Assembly (NCBI RefSeq): GCF_007483665.1 | Contig: NZ_VIQO01000014.1 | Span: 248,001-312,000, forward strand | Reading direction: 5' to 3' | DNA: 64,000 nt | Origin: Catellatospora sichuanensis | GTDB taxonomy: Bacteria; Actinomycetota; Actinomycetes; Mycobacteriales; Micromonosporaceae | Shown: positions 48,839 to 58,270 of the stretch, one piece after another | Numbering within the stretch: the first letter of the stretch is position 1 | Layout of the letters: every line of letters begins with the position of its first letter | Translations under genes and position numbers: made by a program | The notes under the pieces: generated by a model | What the model was told of the DNA's origin: nothing | Databases searched by the model: none | What the model saw: only the letters and a program-made list of their open reading frames with translations

Positions 48839-51157
48839 TTGTCAAGCGACGCCGCCGACGAGATTCACCGCGAGCAGGAGTACGTCTCCGACCTGTACCG
48901 CCGCCTCGACGGCCTGCGCGAGCAGGCGGAACGCCGGCTGTCGCAGGCGCTGCTGCAGACGGGCGGCACTCACCAGGAACGCTCGCAGCGCGAGTCGACG
49001 ATCGCCCTCTACGCCGATCAGCGGGCATCGCTGGGCGCGGTCGAGAACGGGCTCTGCTTCGGGCGGCTGGACCTGGTCGAGGACGGGGCCCGCTACATCG
49101 GGCGCCTCGGCATCTTCGACGAGTCCGCCGATTACGAGCCGCTGCTGGTGGACTGGCGCGCCCCCGCGTCCCGGCCGTTCTACCTGGCCACGGCAGCCTC
49201 GCCGCAGGGCGTACGCCGCCGCCGGCACATCCGCACCGCCGAGCGCACCGTCACCTCACTCGACGACGAGGTGCTCGACCTGGCCGACGCCGCCGCGACC
49301 GCACCTCACCACGAGGGGCTGACCAGCGAGGCCGCACTGTTCGCGGCGATGGACGCGGGCCGCACCGGCCGTATGCGCGACATCGTCGAGACGATCCAGG
49401 CCGAGCAGGACCACATCATCCGCGCCGACCTGGGCGGGATCATGGTGGTGCAGGGCGGCCCCGGCACCGGCAAGACCGCCGTCGCGCTGCACCGCGCGGC
49501 CTACCTGCTGTACACGTACCGCAAGGAGCTGTCGACCCGGGCGGTGCTGGTGGTCGGCCCGAACACCACGTTCCTGAAGTACATCTCCCAGGTCCTGCCG
49601 TCGCTGGCCGAGACCGGTGTGGTGCTGCGCACCGTGGGCGGGTTGTTCCCCGGCGTCACCGCCACCGGTGTCGAGACCGACGAGACCGCCGAGGTCAAGG
49701 GCCGCGCCGTGATGGCCGACGTGCTCGCCGCGGCGGTGCGCGACCGGCAGCGGGTGCCCGACGACACGGTGGAGGTCGAGTTCGACCAGGAGCCGCTCGT
49801 ACTGGACCGGGCCGCCTGCGAAGCCGCCCGCGAGGTGGCCCGGCGCAGCGGCAAGCCGCACAACCTGGCCCGGCCGCTGTTCGACGTCGAGCTCATCCAC
49901 GCGCTGTCGAGGCAGCTCGCCGACCGGATCGGCACGGACCCGTACGCCGACGACCCGCTCGGCGGCGAGGACGCCCCCGGCGACCCGCAGCTGCTCGACG
50001 AGGCCGACCTCGCCGAGCTGCGGCGGGAGCTGCAGGCCGACCCGAACGTGCAGACGGTGCTGGACTGGCTGTGGCCGGTGCTGACCCCGCAGCGGCTGCT
50101 GGCCGACCTGTACGCGAGCGAGGCGCGCATCGCCACGGCCGCGACCATGCTCACCGACGCCGAGCAGGCCCTGCTGCGCCGCAGCCGCGACGCCGGATGG
50201 ACCCCGGCCGACGCGCCGCTGCTCGATGAGGCCGCCGAGCTGCTGGGCGAGGACGACCGCGACGTCGAGGAGCTGGCCGAGCGCCGGCGGCGGCAGCGGC
50301 TGGCCTACGCCGAGGGCGCGCTGGAGATCCTGCACGGCTCCCGCTCCATCGACCTGGAGGACGAGCTCGACCCGGAGATCCTGACGGCCGCCGACGTGCT
50401 CGGCGCGCTGGAACTCGGCGAGCGGCAGGAGGACGCGCGGCGGCTGACCGCCGCGGAGCGGGCCGCCGCCGACCGCCGCTGGGCGTTCGGGCACGTCATC
50501 GTGGACGAGGCGCAGGAACTGTCGCCGATGGCCTGGCGGCTGCTGATGCGCCGGTGCCCGAGCCGGTCGATGACCATCGTCGGGGACGTAGCGCAGACCG
50601 GCGACCCGGCCGGCACCTCCTCCTGGGACGCGGTGCTGCACCCGTACGTGGCGGACCGGTGGCGGCTGTCGCAGCTCACCGTCAACTACCGCACGCCCGC
50701 GGAGATCATGGACCTGGCCGGGCAGGTGCTCAAGTCCATCGACCCGGGGCTGGAGCCGCCGCGCTCGGTGCGCCACACCGGCCAGGCCCCGCAGTTGACC
50801 GAGGTCGGCCCGGACGAGCTGGCGGCCCGGCTGGCCGAGGAGGTGCGCCGGGAGGTCGCCGCGCTGGGCGACGGCACGCTCGGCGTGCTCGTGCCCGCCG
50901 GCCGGATCGACGAGCTGGGCGCGGTGGTCACCGCGGCGCTGCCGCAGGCGCGGGTCGGGCAGCAGACCGAGCTGACCGACCCGATCGTGGTGCTGACCGT
51001 GCGCCAGGCCAAGGGGCTGGAGTTCGACGCGGTGGTGATCGCCGACCCGGGTGCCATCGTGGCCGAGTCCCCGCGCGGGCACAGCGACCTGTACGTCGCG
51101 CTGACCCGCCCCACCCAGCGCCTGACCGTGCTGCACCACGGCGACCTCGCGATCTGA
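48839..51157 (+). CDS. helD: HelD-type superfamily 1 helicase (RNA polymerase-associated ATPase)
   Basis: A 772-residue UvrD/Rep-like motor protein. The N-terminal coiled-coil arm spans about 1-75 (HREQEYVSDLYRRLDGLREQ). Walker A VQGGPGTGKTAVALHR lies near 206-214, motif II VIVDEAQELSP near 554, and LYVALTRPTQRLTVL near 751. It lacks the full UvrD DNA-binding insertions, which fits HelD/HelR proteins that remove RNA polymerase from stalled complexes or displace rifamycins. The TTG start has AAGGAG seven bases upstream. I looked for the inverted-repeat rifamycin-associated element upstream and did not find one. The helD and helR classes cannot be separated by eye. Confidence 0.88.
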   Translation: MSSDAADEIHREQEYVSDLYRRLDGLREQAERRLSQALLQTGGTHQERSQRESTIALYADQRASLGAVENGLCFGRLDLVEDGARYIGRLGIFDESADYEPLLVDWRAPASRPFYLATAASPQGVRRRRHIRTAERTVTSLDDEVLDLADAAATAPHHEGLTSEAALFAAMDAGRTGRMRDIVETIQAEQDHIIRADLGGIMVVQGGPGTGKTAVALHRAAYLLYTYRKELSTRAVLVVGPNTTFLKYISQVLPSLAETGVVLRTVGGLFPGVTATGVETDETAEVKGRAVMADVLAAAVRDRQRVPDDTVEVEFDQEPLVLDRAACEAAREVARRSGKPHNLARPLFDVELIHALSRQLADRIGTDPYADDPLGGEDAPGDPQLLDEADLAELRRELQADPNVQTVLDWLWPVLTPQRLLADLYASEARIATAATMLTDAEQALLRRSRDAGWTPADAPLLDEAAELLGEDDRDVEELAERRRRQRLAYAEGALEILHGSRSIDLEDELDPEILTAADVLGALELGERQEDARRLTAAERAAADRRWAFGHVIVDEAQELSPMAWRLLMRRCPSRSMTIVGDVAQTGDPAGTSSWDAVLHPYVADRWRLSQLTVNYRTPAEIMDLAGQVLKSIDPGLEPPRSVRHTGQAPQLTEVGPDELAARLAEEVRREVAALGDGTLGVLVPAGRIDELGAVVTAALPQARVGQQTELTDPIVVLTVRQAKGLEFDAVVIADPGAIVAESPRGHSDLYVALTRPTQRLTVLHHGDLAI

Positions 51158-51169
51158 CGAGGAGCGGGT

Positions 51170-51203
51170 CCGGACCCGCCGTGACCGGTCACGGCGGGTC
51201 CGG
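51170..51203. terminator. 34-bp perfect palindrome, likely terminator of helD
   Basis: The sequence 51170-51203 is a perfect inverted repeat with no spacer (arm begins CCGGACCCGCCGTGACC). It starts 12 bp after the helD stop. There is no U-tract, as is common for actinomycete terminators. A smaller palindrome, GCGGGTCCGGACCCGC, overlaps its left side. Confidence 0.75.
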
Positions 51204-51341
51204 GTCCGCCGTCCTGCCCCGGTGGCATGCGACGCGAGCCCGGGCCTGCGGTCCTGGCGGCGGTGCCGGGCAACGCGAGCGGGACCCCGCTCAGCGCGCA
51301 CGAATTAGTGAGACAGGTCGATGTGGACGGTTCCCGGGCCG

Positions 51342-51347
51342 TAGACT
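51342..51347 (+). promoter_or_regulatory. Minus-10-like TAGACT of a leaderless promoter
   Basis: TAGACT ends six bases before the ATG at 51354, with no ribosome-binding site between. Confidence 0.5.
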
Positions 51348-51353
51348 GCGCCG

Positions 51354-51770
51354 ATGGGACCGCGCTGGGTAGCGCTCATCGTCGCCGCCCTGCTGGCGGT
51401 GGCAGGCTGCGGCGCGCCCGCAGCACAGACCCCGGAGCCGCGCCCCGCGCCGCAGACCGTCACGGTCCGGCTGGAGCTGGCCATGGACGCGACCGCGCCG
51501 CAGCGCACCGCGCTCGAATCCTGGCTGCGGACCAGACCCGAGGTCGTCTCGTTCACGTTCGAGAACCGCGAGCAGGCACTGGCCAGGTTCCGGGCGGCCT
51601 ACCGCGACTCGGCCGACCTGGTCGGCTCGCTCAACGCCGCCGACCTGCCCGAATCCTTCGCGGTCACGCTCGCCGCGGGCGCCGACGTCGACGGTTTCGT
51701 GACGGCGGCACAGCCCCTGGAGGGCCTCGACCACGTCGCCCGCGACTCCGACGAGCCGCCGCCGGGCTGA
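51354..51770 (+). CDS. Lipoprotein resembling the FtsX extracellular domain
   Basis: A 138-residue lipoprotein with lipobox AVAGC (Cys19) and a Pro/Ala linker. The domain after about residue 38 has TVRLELAMDATAPQRTALES, then LRTRPEVVSFTFENREQALARF and NAADLPESFAVTL. This order matches the extracellular domain of actinobacterial FtsX, where the LPESF-type segment and FESREQA-type strand are characteristic, yet no transmembrane permease part and no ftsE gene is present. It could bind or compete for the peptidoglycan hydrolase partner of FtsX. The resemblance is from memory of the family. The start follows a leaderless-type promoter. Confidence 0.72.
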   Translation: MGPRWVALIVAALLAVAGCGAPAAQTPEPRPAPQTVTVRLELAMDATAPQRTALESWLRTRPEVVSFTFENREQALARFRAAYRDSADLVGSLNAADLPESFAVTLAAGADVDGFVTAAQPLEGLDHVARDSDEPPPG

Positions 51771-51906
51771 GCGCCACGACGTCCGCCGGATGGCGGACCC
51801 GGCGCGAAAGCCGGCCGCCCGCCGGGTGGCGGATGTACACCGATACCGCGTTCTGCGACGCTGCCCGTACCCGCGGCACAGGTCCGCGGCCATCGTGGAG
51901 GTCACC

Positions 51907-52179
51907 ATGGCGGACTCGCCCTCGGTCATAGCGAAGATCGTGGGGGCGCTCGGCATCCTCGCGCAGATCGTCCTGCTGCCCTTCTACCTCTCCAGCGGCC
52001 TGGTCGCGCCGCTGTGGGGGCTGATCCTCCTGATGGTGATCTGGACCGGGCTGCTGGTGGTCGCGATCAGGCTGTGGCGCACCCGGCCGTTCCTCGTGCC
52101 CCTGGTCCCGGTCGCGGCGCTGGCAGTGTGGTTCGCGGTGCTCAGCGCCGGCGAAGCCTGGCTCGGCTGGACCCCCTGA
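51907..52179 (+). CDS. Small membrane protein, three hydrophobic segments
   Basis: A 90-residue protein with hydrophobic segments at about 8-28, 32-52 and 60-80, separated by short polar loops (RLWRTRPF). The family is not recognised. The ATG at 51907 is chosen over a longer frame because GGAGG lies seven bases upstream and the preceding sequence is Arg-rich and out of character. It follows the FtsX-ectodomain-like lipoprotein gene and precedes the SARP regulator gene; no functional link is evident. Confidence 0.72.
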   Translation: MADSPSVIAKIVGALGILAQIVLLPFYLSSGLVAPLWGLILLMVIWTGLLVVAIRLWRTRPFLVPLVPVAALAVWFAVLSAGEAWLGWTP

Positions 52180-52367
52180 CAGCCCTCGACGCACCGGGTC
52201 GGCCCGGCGCCTGACCGGCGCGGCCGACACCGCCGACAAGGTTCCGATCCGTTCCACAACCGACGGTATGGCGACAGACCGGAGCCCATCCGGCGAATGC
52301 TTTGCCAACCTGGGGGCGACGTGACGTCGCCGTGCCCGGACGGCGTCGCATCGGAAGGGAGTCGGCC

Positions 52368-55300
52368 ATGAACGCCACCGGCGCCCGCCCGGCGACCATA
52401 GCCCCGCTCGCGCGGAACGCCGGGGTGCGCATCCTCGGGCCCATCGAGGCGGCCGGTCTCGACGGCCCGGCCATGCTCTCCGGTGCGCGCCAGCGGGCCC
52501 TGCTCGCGGTGCTGGCCGTACACGCCGGCACCGTCGTGCACCAGTCCCGCCTCATCGACGCGCTCTGGGGCTGGGACCCGCCCCGCACCGCGGTCAAGAC
52601 GCTGCACAGCCACATCGCCCGGGTGCGCCAGGCACTGGACGCCTGCGGCCTGCCCGCAGCCCTGCACACCCGCCACGCCGGCTACCTGCTCGACATCCCC
52701 GCGCTCGAGGTCGACGCCCACCTGTTCGAGTCCATCGTGGCCTCGGCCCGCCGCCACCTGGGTGACAGCGTGCCCGAGACCGCGGCCCGTGAACTGCGCG
52801 AGGGACTTGCGCTGTGGCGCGGCGACGCGCTGGCCGACGGCGAGCCCACCGGCTGGGCGGCCGCCGAGGCGGCCCGGCTCAACGAGGTGCGGCTGTGCGC
52901 CGAGGAGGACCTGTGGGAGGCCGAGCTGCGGCTGGGTCGGCATCGCGCCGCCGTCGGCGAGCTGGAGCGGCTGCTGGTGACGCATCCGCACCGCGAGCGC
53001 CTGGTCGGGCTGTCCATGCTGGCGCTGTACCGGTGCGGGCGGCCGGCGGAGGCCCTGGACGCATTCCGGCGCCTGCGCGCCCACCTCACCGACGAGCTCG
53101 GCACCGATCCGGGACCCGACCTGCAGCGGCTGCACACCGCGATGCTGCGCGAGGACCCGGCGCTGCACCCGGCCACGCTCCCTGCGCAGGGTCCACCGAT
53201 GAACTCCGCGCGGCCAGGACAGGCTCCGCCCCCGCCGGGCGAGGCTCCACTGCAATGGTTCACGCCGCCGGGCCGGACCCCGCCCGTGCCGTCCCCGCTG
53301 CCGGGCCAGGCCCCGGCACCCGCAGGGGCATCGGGCACCGAGCCGGTGCCTGCCGAGCTGCCCGCGCCCGCGGGTCACTTCATCGGCCGCGACGAGGAGC
53401 TGTCCGCGCTGGACCGGCTGCTGGAGCAGCAGGGGCCGCAGCCGCGCATCGCTTTCGTGGCGGGTCCGGGCGGCATGGGCAAGACGGCGCTCGCCGTCCG
53501 GTGGGCGCACACCATCGTGCCCCGCTTCCCGGACGGCCAGCTGTACGTCGACCTCGGCGGGCACGACCCGGCCACCGCCCTGCCGCCCACGCAGGCGCTG
53601 GCACAGGTGCTGGCCAGCCTGGGCGTGCCGGCCGGACGCATCCCCGCCGAGCTGCCCGCCCGGTCCGCGCTCTACCGCACGCTGCTGAGCGAGCGCCGGA
53701 TGCTGGTGGTACTCGACAACGCGGCCGGGCCGGACCAGGTGCTGCCGCTCGTGCCGCCGACCGTGGCGAGCCTGCTGCTGGTCACCAGCCGCAGCCGCCC
53801 GACCGCGCTGGCCGTGCACCACGCGGTGCACGCGGTCGCGTTGGACGCTCTCGACCGGCACGCCGCGGTCGCGTTGCTGGCGCAGGTGCTAGGCCAGGCC
53901 AGGGTGGACCGCGAGCCCGCCGCCGCGGTCGAGCTGACCGAGCTGTGCGCAGGCATGCCGCTGGCGCTGCGCATCGCCGCCGCGAAACTCGCCGCCCGCC
54001 CCGGCCGCCTGCTGGCCGAACTGACCGCGGAGCTGGTCCACGACGACCGGCTCGACGAGCTGTCGGTGCCCGGCGACAGCCGCAGCGTGCGCACCGTGTT
54101 CGGCTCGGCGTACCGGGCTCTGCCCGTCCCGGCGGCCCGGCTGTTCCGGCTGCTCGGCCTGCACCCGGGTGCCACGTTCACCGGCCACCTGGCCGCCGCG
54201 GCCGCTGCCCTGACCCTGCCCGCGGCGCGCCGCGTGCTCGCCGAGCTGGTGTCCGCGCACCTGGTCGCCGAGGTGGCCCCGGACCGCTACCGCTGCCACG
54301 ACCTGCTGCGCATGTACGCCAAGGAGTGCGCGGCCGCCGACGAGACCGGCCCGGCCCGCGACGAGACCGTCGCCCGCCTCCTCGACTGGCACCTCGCCGT
54401 CGCCGACGCCGCGAACCGGCTCGTCGACCCGGGTCGTGACCGGGTCCGGGCCGCGCCCACGTTCCCGCCGGCGCAACTGCCGTTCCCCGACGACGCAGCC
54501 GACGCGCTGGCCTTCCTCGACGGCGAGCGGGCCGGCATGCAGGCGGTCGTCCGATATGCCGCCGAGCACGGGCACTACGCCGCAGCGTGGCAGCTCACCT
54601 ACCTGCTGACAGGGTTCTTCGACTCGCGCGGGCACTGGGCGGAGCGGGTCGAGCTGTGCCGCTGGGGCGTCACCGCCGCGGCCCGCTGCGGGGACCCGGC
54701 CGCGGAGGGGCTGATGCGCAGCGGGCTGGGCGTCGCCCTGATCATGACGCGGCGCTTCGACGAGGCGCTGGACGTGCTCCAGTCGGCACTGACGCTGACC
54801 CGCCGGTGCGGCGACGCGCGCGGCGAGGGGCACGTGCACAACAACATCGCCGTGGCCAACGCGGGGCTGCGCCGCCACGACGAGGCCGTGGAGGCGTACC
54901 AGCACGCCCTGGCCCTGCACACGTCGATCGGCAACGCGCTCGGGGTCGCGATGGGGCTCAACAACATCGGCGACGCGTACGTCCGGATGGGACGGGCCGA
55001 GCTGAGCCTGGAGTACCTGAACCGGGCCCTGCCCGCGGCGCAGGAGCTGGGCAATGCCCGGCTGGAGGCGGCGGCGCTGAGCGGCCTGGGCCAGGCCCAC
55101 GCGGCCCTGGGCGACCTCGACGCCGCGCTGGACCACCTCCGACAGGCCCTGGCCGTACGCCGGCACCGCGGCGACCGCCGCCACGAGGCCGACACCCGCA
55201 ACACCATCGGCATGACGCACCTGTGCCGCGGCGACCACCGGGCGGCGCTGGACGAGTTCGGCCGAGCGCTGACGCTCAGCCGGGAGATCGCCGACCGGCA

Positions 55301-55589
55301 CCTGGAGGCGGCCGCACTGGCAAACCTCGGCCGCACCCATCTGGAGCGGGACGACCCGGTGGCCGCCGCCGGCTACCTGCGCCTGGCGCAGACCCTGCGC
55401 AGCCGCGCACCCGACGACTTCGAATCCGCCTGCATCGCCCGCGACCTCGGCGAACTCGCCCGGCGCGCAGGCGATCAGGCCGAGGCCCGAGAGCTTTGGC
55501 AGCTTGCCGTGGACCTGTTCCGCAAAGCCAACGCAGCCGCCGAAGCCGACGCGCTCGCCGCCACTCTCACCCGACCGGGTCTCGCGTAG
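52368..55589 (+). CDS. SARP/AfsR-type regulator: winged helix, BTAD, NB-ARC ATPase, TPR
   Basis: A 1073-residue cytoplasmic regulator. The OmpR-like winged helix is at about 18-112 (GARQRALLAVLAVHAGTVVH, PRTAVKTLHSHIARVRQALD), the BTAD at about 117-265 (AELRLGRHRAAVGELERLL), a proline-rich linker at 270-345, NB-ARC with P-loop GPGGMGKTALAV near 365, and TPR repeats at about 740-1060 (NNIAVANAGLRRHDEAVEAY, NNIGDAYVRMGRAELSLEYL). Such proteins activate secondary-metabolite or developmental genes. The ATG at 52368 has GGGAG upstream. Its likely targets are not visible; the NRPS locus is 47 kb away. Confidence 0.92.
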   Translation: MNATGARPATIAPLARNAGVRILGPIEAAGLDGPAMLSGARQRALLAVLAVHAGTVVHQSRLIDALWGWDPPRTAVKTLHSHIARVRQALDACGLPAALHTRHAGYLLDIPALEVDAHLFESIVASARRHLGDSVPETAARELREGLALWRGDALADGEPTGWAAAEAARLNEVRLCAEEDLWEAELRLGRHRAAVGELERLLVTHPHRERLVGLSMLALYRCGRPAEALDAFRRLRAHLTDELGTDPGPDLQRLHTAMLREDPALHPATLPAQGPPMNSARPGQAPPPPGEAPLQWFTPPGRTPPVPSPLPGQAPAPAGASGTEPVPAELPAPAGHFIGRDEELSALDRLLEQQGPQPRIAFVAGPGGMGKTALAVRWAHTIVPRFPDGQLYVDLGGHDPATALPPTQALAQVLASLGVPAGRIPAELPARSALYRTLLSERRMLVVLDNAAGPDQVLPLVPPTVASLLLVTSRSRPTALAVHHAVHAVALDALDRHAAVALLAQVLGQARVDREPAAAVELTELCAGMPLALRIAAAKLAARPGRLLAELTAELVHDDRLDELSVPGDSRSVRTVFGSAYRALPVPAARLFRLLGLHPGATFTGHLAAAAAALTLPAARRVLAELVSAHLVAEVAPDRYRCHDLLRMYAKECAAADETGPARDETVARLLDWHLAVADAANRLVDPGRDRVRAAPTFPPAQLPFPDDAADALAFLDGERAGMQAVVRYAAEHGHYAAAWQLTYLLTGFFDSRGHWAERVELCRWGVTAAARCGDPAAEGLMRSGLGVALIMTRRFDEALDVLQSALTLTRRCGDARGEGHVHNNIAVANAGLRRHDEAVEAYQHALALHTSIGNALGVAMGLNNIGDAYVRMGRAELSLEYLNRALPAAQELGNARLEAAALSGLGQAHAALGDLDAALDHLRQALAVRRHRGDRRHEADTRNTIGMTHLCRGDHRAALDEFGRALTLSREIADRHLEAAALANLGRTHLERDDPVAAAGYLRLAQTLRSRAPDDFESACIARDLGELARRAGDQAEARELWQLAVDLFRKANAAAEADALAATLTRPGLA

Positions 55590-55650
55590 ACGTTGGCCTA
55601 TCTCATCGAAAAAGTCGTGATCGAAGTCGATGAGATAGGCCGGCGTCTAC
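55586..55650 (+). terminator. 24-bp hairpin terminator of the SARP gene
   Basis: Arms 55586-55609 and 55627-55650 pair over 24 bases, including two G-U pairs that exist only in the plus-strand RNA, around a 17-nt loop. The stem begins at the stop codon itself (TAG at 55587-55589). Confidence 0.8.
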
Positions 55651-55692
55651 GTCAAGCGGGGTGCGGGACGCGGGCGTCGCCGCGCAGGCGGG

Positions 55693-56127
55693 CTAGCGCC
55701 CCGCGGCGTCGCGGACGGTGACGGTGGACGTGGCCAGGGTGCGGCCTTCCCCGTCGACGAACTCCACGGCGAACATCTCGTCCCGCTCCCGCGCGGCGTC
55801 ACCCGCGACGAACACCCTCAGCTGGTTGACACCCTCCGCGGTCAGTGACAGCTCCCCGGAGGGCACCTCGACGTAGTCGCCGGGCGCCGACGCGGTCCCG
55901 TCGGCGGTGCGGTACTGCAGCACCAGCCCGGACGTCGGCACGTTGCCCTTGACCACGATCTGAACGGCGCACCATTCCTTCTCCCAGCAGACCGCGTCCA
56001 GGCTCTGTGCCAGGCAGTCCGGTCCGCACGGAAGGTTGCCGGCGGCGGACGCGGGCTGCGGCAGCAGCACGATCATCGCGAGGAGAACCAGGGCTGAGGC
56101 GCTGAGCCGGCGTGCGATACGAGTCAT
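55693..56127 (-). CDS. Small secreted protein with Calx-beta-like domain
   Basis: A 144-residue exported protein. The signal peptide ends PASAA near residue 28. Four cysteines follow early (LPCGPDCLAQ, AVCWEKEWCAV), probably as disulphides, then a beta-sandwich with LQYRTADGTASAPGDYVEV and DEMFAVEFVDGEG, the order seen in Calx-beta domains, which often bind calcium. No enzyme function is implied. The ATG at 56127 is supported by TACCGT ending seven bases upstream and by the signal peptide. The metalloprotease gene starts on the same strand further upstream. Confidence 0.78.
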   Translation of the reverse strand: MTRIARRLSASALVLLAMIVLLPQPASAAGNLPCGPDCLAQSLDAVCWEKEWCAVQIVVKGNVPTSGLVLQYRTADGTASAPGDYVEVPSGELSLTAEGVNQLRVFVAGDAARERDEMFAVEFVDGEGRTLATSTVTVRDAAGR

Positions 56128-56134
56128 GGCCCGC

Positions 56135-56140
56135 ACGGTA
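56135..56140 (-). promoter_or_regulatory. Minus-10-like TACCGT of a leaderless promoter
   Basis: On the minus strand TACCGT ends seven bases before the ATG at 56127. It also shows that this gene is transcribed separately from the metalloprotease gene, whose stop lies at 56214. Confidence 0.45.
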
Positions 56141-56213
56141 GGCAGGCCGGGTTGTGGAAAGGTTGTGTGCCTGGCCACCGGCCCTGCGACCGGCGGCCAG
56201 GCACGGACCGGGC

Positions 56214-58112
56214 CTAGTGGAGCAGGCTCCAGCCGCGCAGGTGGCTCTGCTCGCCCTTGACGACGTCCTCGACGACCAGCGTCCACTCGCCCACCTCGGC
56301 GACCCCGCCCAGGCGCACCTGGTAGACCTCGGTCAGGTCGGCGGCGCGGTCCTCGGCGTCGGGGGCCTTGAGCAGGTGGGTCCGGCCGGCCGGGGAGACC
56401 AGCTCCAGGCGCAGGTCACCGCGGCGCGGGTGGGTGAGGTTGACGGCCACCTCGGCGACCTCGAGGGTGCCCCGCTCCTGGACCTTGGTGATCCACTTGA
56501 TCGGGCCCGGGTCCAGGATCGGGGGCTGCGGCCACTCCTCCCAGACCAGGTTCCACTTGGGGGTGCACAGCTTCCACGGGTAGCTGTAGGTGCCGACGCC
56601 GACGGCCGCCCACGCCATCGCCACGGTCCGGTAGGTGCTGCCGCACCTGCCGTAGAGGTCCGCGGTGGCGGCGAGGGTGTCGGCGCGGGCCTCGGCGAAC
56701 GTCTCGTCGCTGGTGAAGTAGTTGGTCAGCGCGTGGTACCAGATCTGGGTGGCGCGATCTCGGCCGATGCCGACGACGGACGAGCCGTTGCAGGTGGGGC
56801 TGGTGCCGTACGGGGTGGCCCCACTGCCCTCGGCGGCCAGGAAGAAGAAGTGGTTGGCGACACCCGAGGAGAAGTGCGGGTCGAGGTTGCCGATGCCGTT
56901 GTACCAGCAGTCCTTGGAGATCCCGTCCAGCGACGGCTGGTACAGGTAGCGCAGCGGGTCGCCGGTGCCCCAGATGTCGATCTCCTCGCCGAGCAGGTAG
57001 TCCGGCGTGTCCACGGCGTTGTTCGCGTAGAACTCGGCCATCGTGCCGAGGATGTCGCTGGTGCCCTCGTTGAGGCCGCCCGACTCCCCCGCATAGATCA
57101 GGCCGCCGACGGCCTGGGTCACGCCGTGCGACATCTCGTGCGCGACCACGTCCAGCGACACCAGCGGCCGCAGCCCGTTGCTGCCGTCGCCGTAGCGCAT
57201 CACCTTCTGCGTCGCGCTCCAGCTGGCGTTGGCCCAGTTCACGTCGCGGTGCACCTGCGAGGTGGTGCCGACGCCGTCGTCGAAGATGCCGTGCCGGCCG
57301 AGCACGTCGAGGTAGAAGTCCCAGGTGTTGGCCGAGCCGTAGTGCACGTCCACGGCCGCGCTCTGGTTGGTCGCCGGGTTGCCGTCGCCCCAGATGTTGT
57401 CGGCGTCGGTGAACGTCACGCACGGGCCTGCGACGGTGTGCTGCATGTCGCAGGTCTTCGAGTTGCCGCGCAGCGGGTCGATCGTCCGGTAGTCGAAGAT
57501 CGTCTGCGTGGTGCTCAGCGACACCTGGCCACCGTAGATGCTGTGCCCGGTGCCAATGGCCGTGTGCTCCAGCGGGTTGGTACGCAGCACGCGAGGCTCG
57601 ACGGCGTCGACGACCGCCTCCGTCTCGCCGGTAGCCATCGTCACCGGCAACCGCCAGGCCAGCCGCCCCGTGCCGCCGACCCCGTCGACGATCAGCTGCG
57701 GGGTGCCGACCCCGGTCGCCCGCAGGGCGTCCCGGGCCGTGGCCGCGGCCTGGCCGGCAGTGACCCGGGGCTCGGTGCCCACGGCGACCGGCCGGTCCAG
57801 CGACACGGAGACCCCGTCGAGGGCTCCGTCCGGTGCCACGTGCACCACGAAGTCCCCGCCCACCACCGGCAGGCCCTGGAACAGCCGGGTGAACCGGACG
57901 TGGGCGGAGCCGGTCCGGGTGACCGCGGCCCGGAACACCTCGTAGCGGTCACCCTCGGCGGCCCGTACCGCCGCCGGGTTGAGCCTGATCAGTTCCTGTG
58001 CGCGGGCGATCGCCGCGTCCTCGGGTGATCCGGCGGCCTGCGCCGGAGCGGTCAGCGCCACGGCGCTGCCGCACAGCAGCACCGCCGCGAGTGCCATGGA
58101 GACCCGTCTCAT
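56214..58112 (-). CDS. Secreted M4-family (thermolysin-like) metalloprotease with P domain
   Basis: A 632-residue zymogen: signal peptide to about 26 (APAQA), an FTP/PepSY-type propeptide to about 190, the M4 catalytic domain about 195-500, then a C-terminal proprotein-convertase P domain about 515-632 (PIKWITKVQERGTLEVAEVA). Zinc ligands are His325 and His329 of HEMSH with catalytic Glu326, and Glu349 in GGLNEGTSD, at the normal 24-residue spacing. DPHFSSGVANHFFFLAAEG holds the catalytic-histidine region. It digests extracellular protein after self-cleavage. The ATG at 58112 has GGGAAGG upstream. Confidence 0.95.
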   Translation of the reverse strand: MRRVSMALAAVLLCGSAVALTAPAQAAGSPEDAAIARAQELIRLNPAAVRAAEGDRYEVFRAAVTRTGSAHVRFTRLFQGLPVVGGDFVVHVAPDGALDGVSVSLDRPVAVGTEPRVTAGQAAATARDALRATGVGTPQLIVDGVGGTGRLAWRLPVTMATGETEAVVDAVEPRVLRTNPLEHTAIGTGHSIYGGQVSLSTTQTIFDYRTIDPLRGNSKTCDMQHTVAGPCVTFTDADNIWGDGNPATNQSAAVDVHYGSANTWDFYLDVLGRHGIFDDGVGTTSQVHRDVNWANASWSATQKVMRYGDGSNGLRPLVSLDVVAHEMSHGVTQAVGGLIYAGESGGLNEGTSDILGTMAEFYANNAVDTPDYLLGEEIDIWGTGDPLRYLYQPSLDGISKDCWYNGIGNLDPHFSSGVANHFFFLAAEGSGATPYGTSPTCNGSSVVGIGRDRATQIWYHALTNYFTSDETFAEARADTLAATADLYGRCGSTYRTVAMAWAAVGVGTYSYPWKLCTPKWNLVWEEWPQPPILDPGPIKWITKVQERGTLEVAEVAVNLTHPRRGDLRLELVSPAGRTHLLKAPDAEDRAADLTEVYQVRLGGVAEVGEWTLVVEDVVKGEQSHLRGWSLLH

Positions 58113-58257
58113 GACGACCTTCCCTTCCCTGTCAGCCAATGGCCACAGGGGTACGCGGGCGCGGCTGTCACGCGGTTGCGGAAGGGTTGTGCGGCAGGTC
58201 CGCACGGGTGCAGGAAGCTGCAGCGATCGGGGGTTACCCGGGGGACCGAGCGGCTGG

Positions 58258-58263
58258 CATGAT
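58258..58263 (+). promoter_or_regulatory. Minus-10-like CATGAT of a leaderless promoter
   Basis: CATGAT ends seven bases before the ATG at 58271, the same sequence and spacing as before the GNAT gene at 20539. Confidence 0.45.
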
Positions 58264-58270
58264 CCTCGCC

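Noticed and set aside
53889-55340. A 483-residue minus-strand frame opposite the SARP gene
   Set aside because: Antisense shadow of the NB-ARC and TPR regions, with no start signal or motifs.
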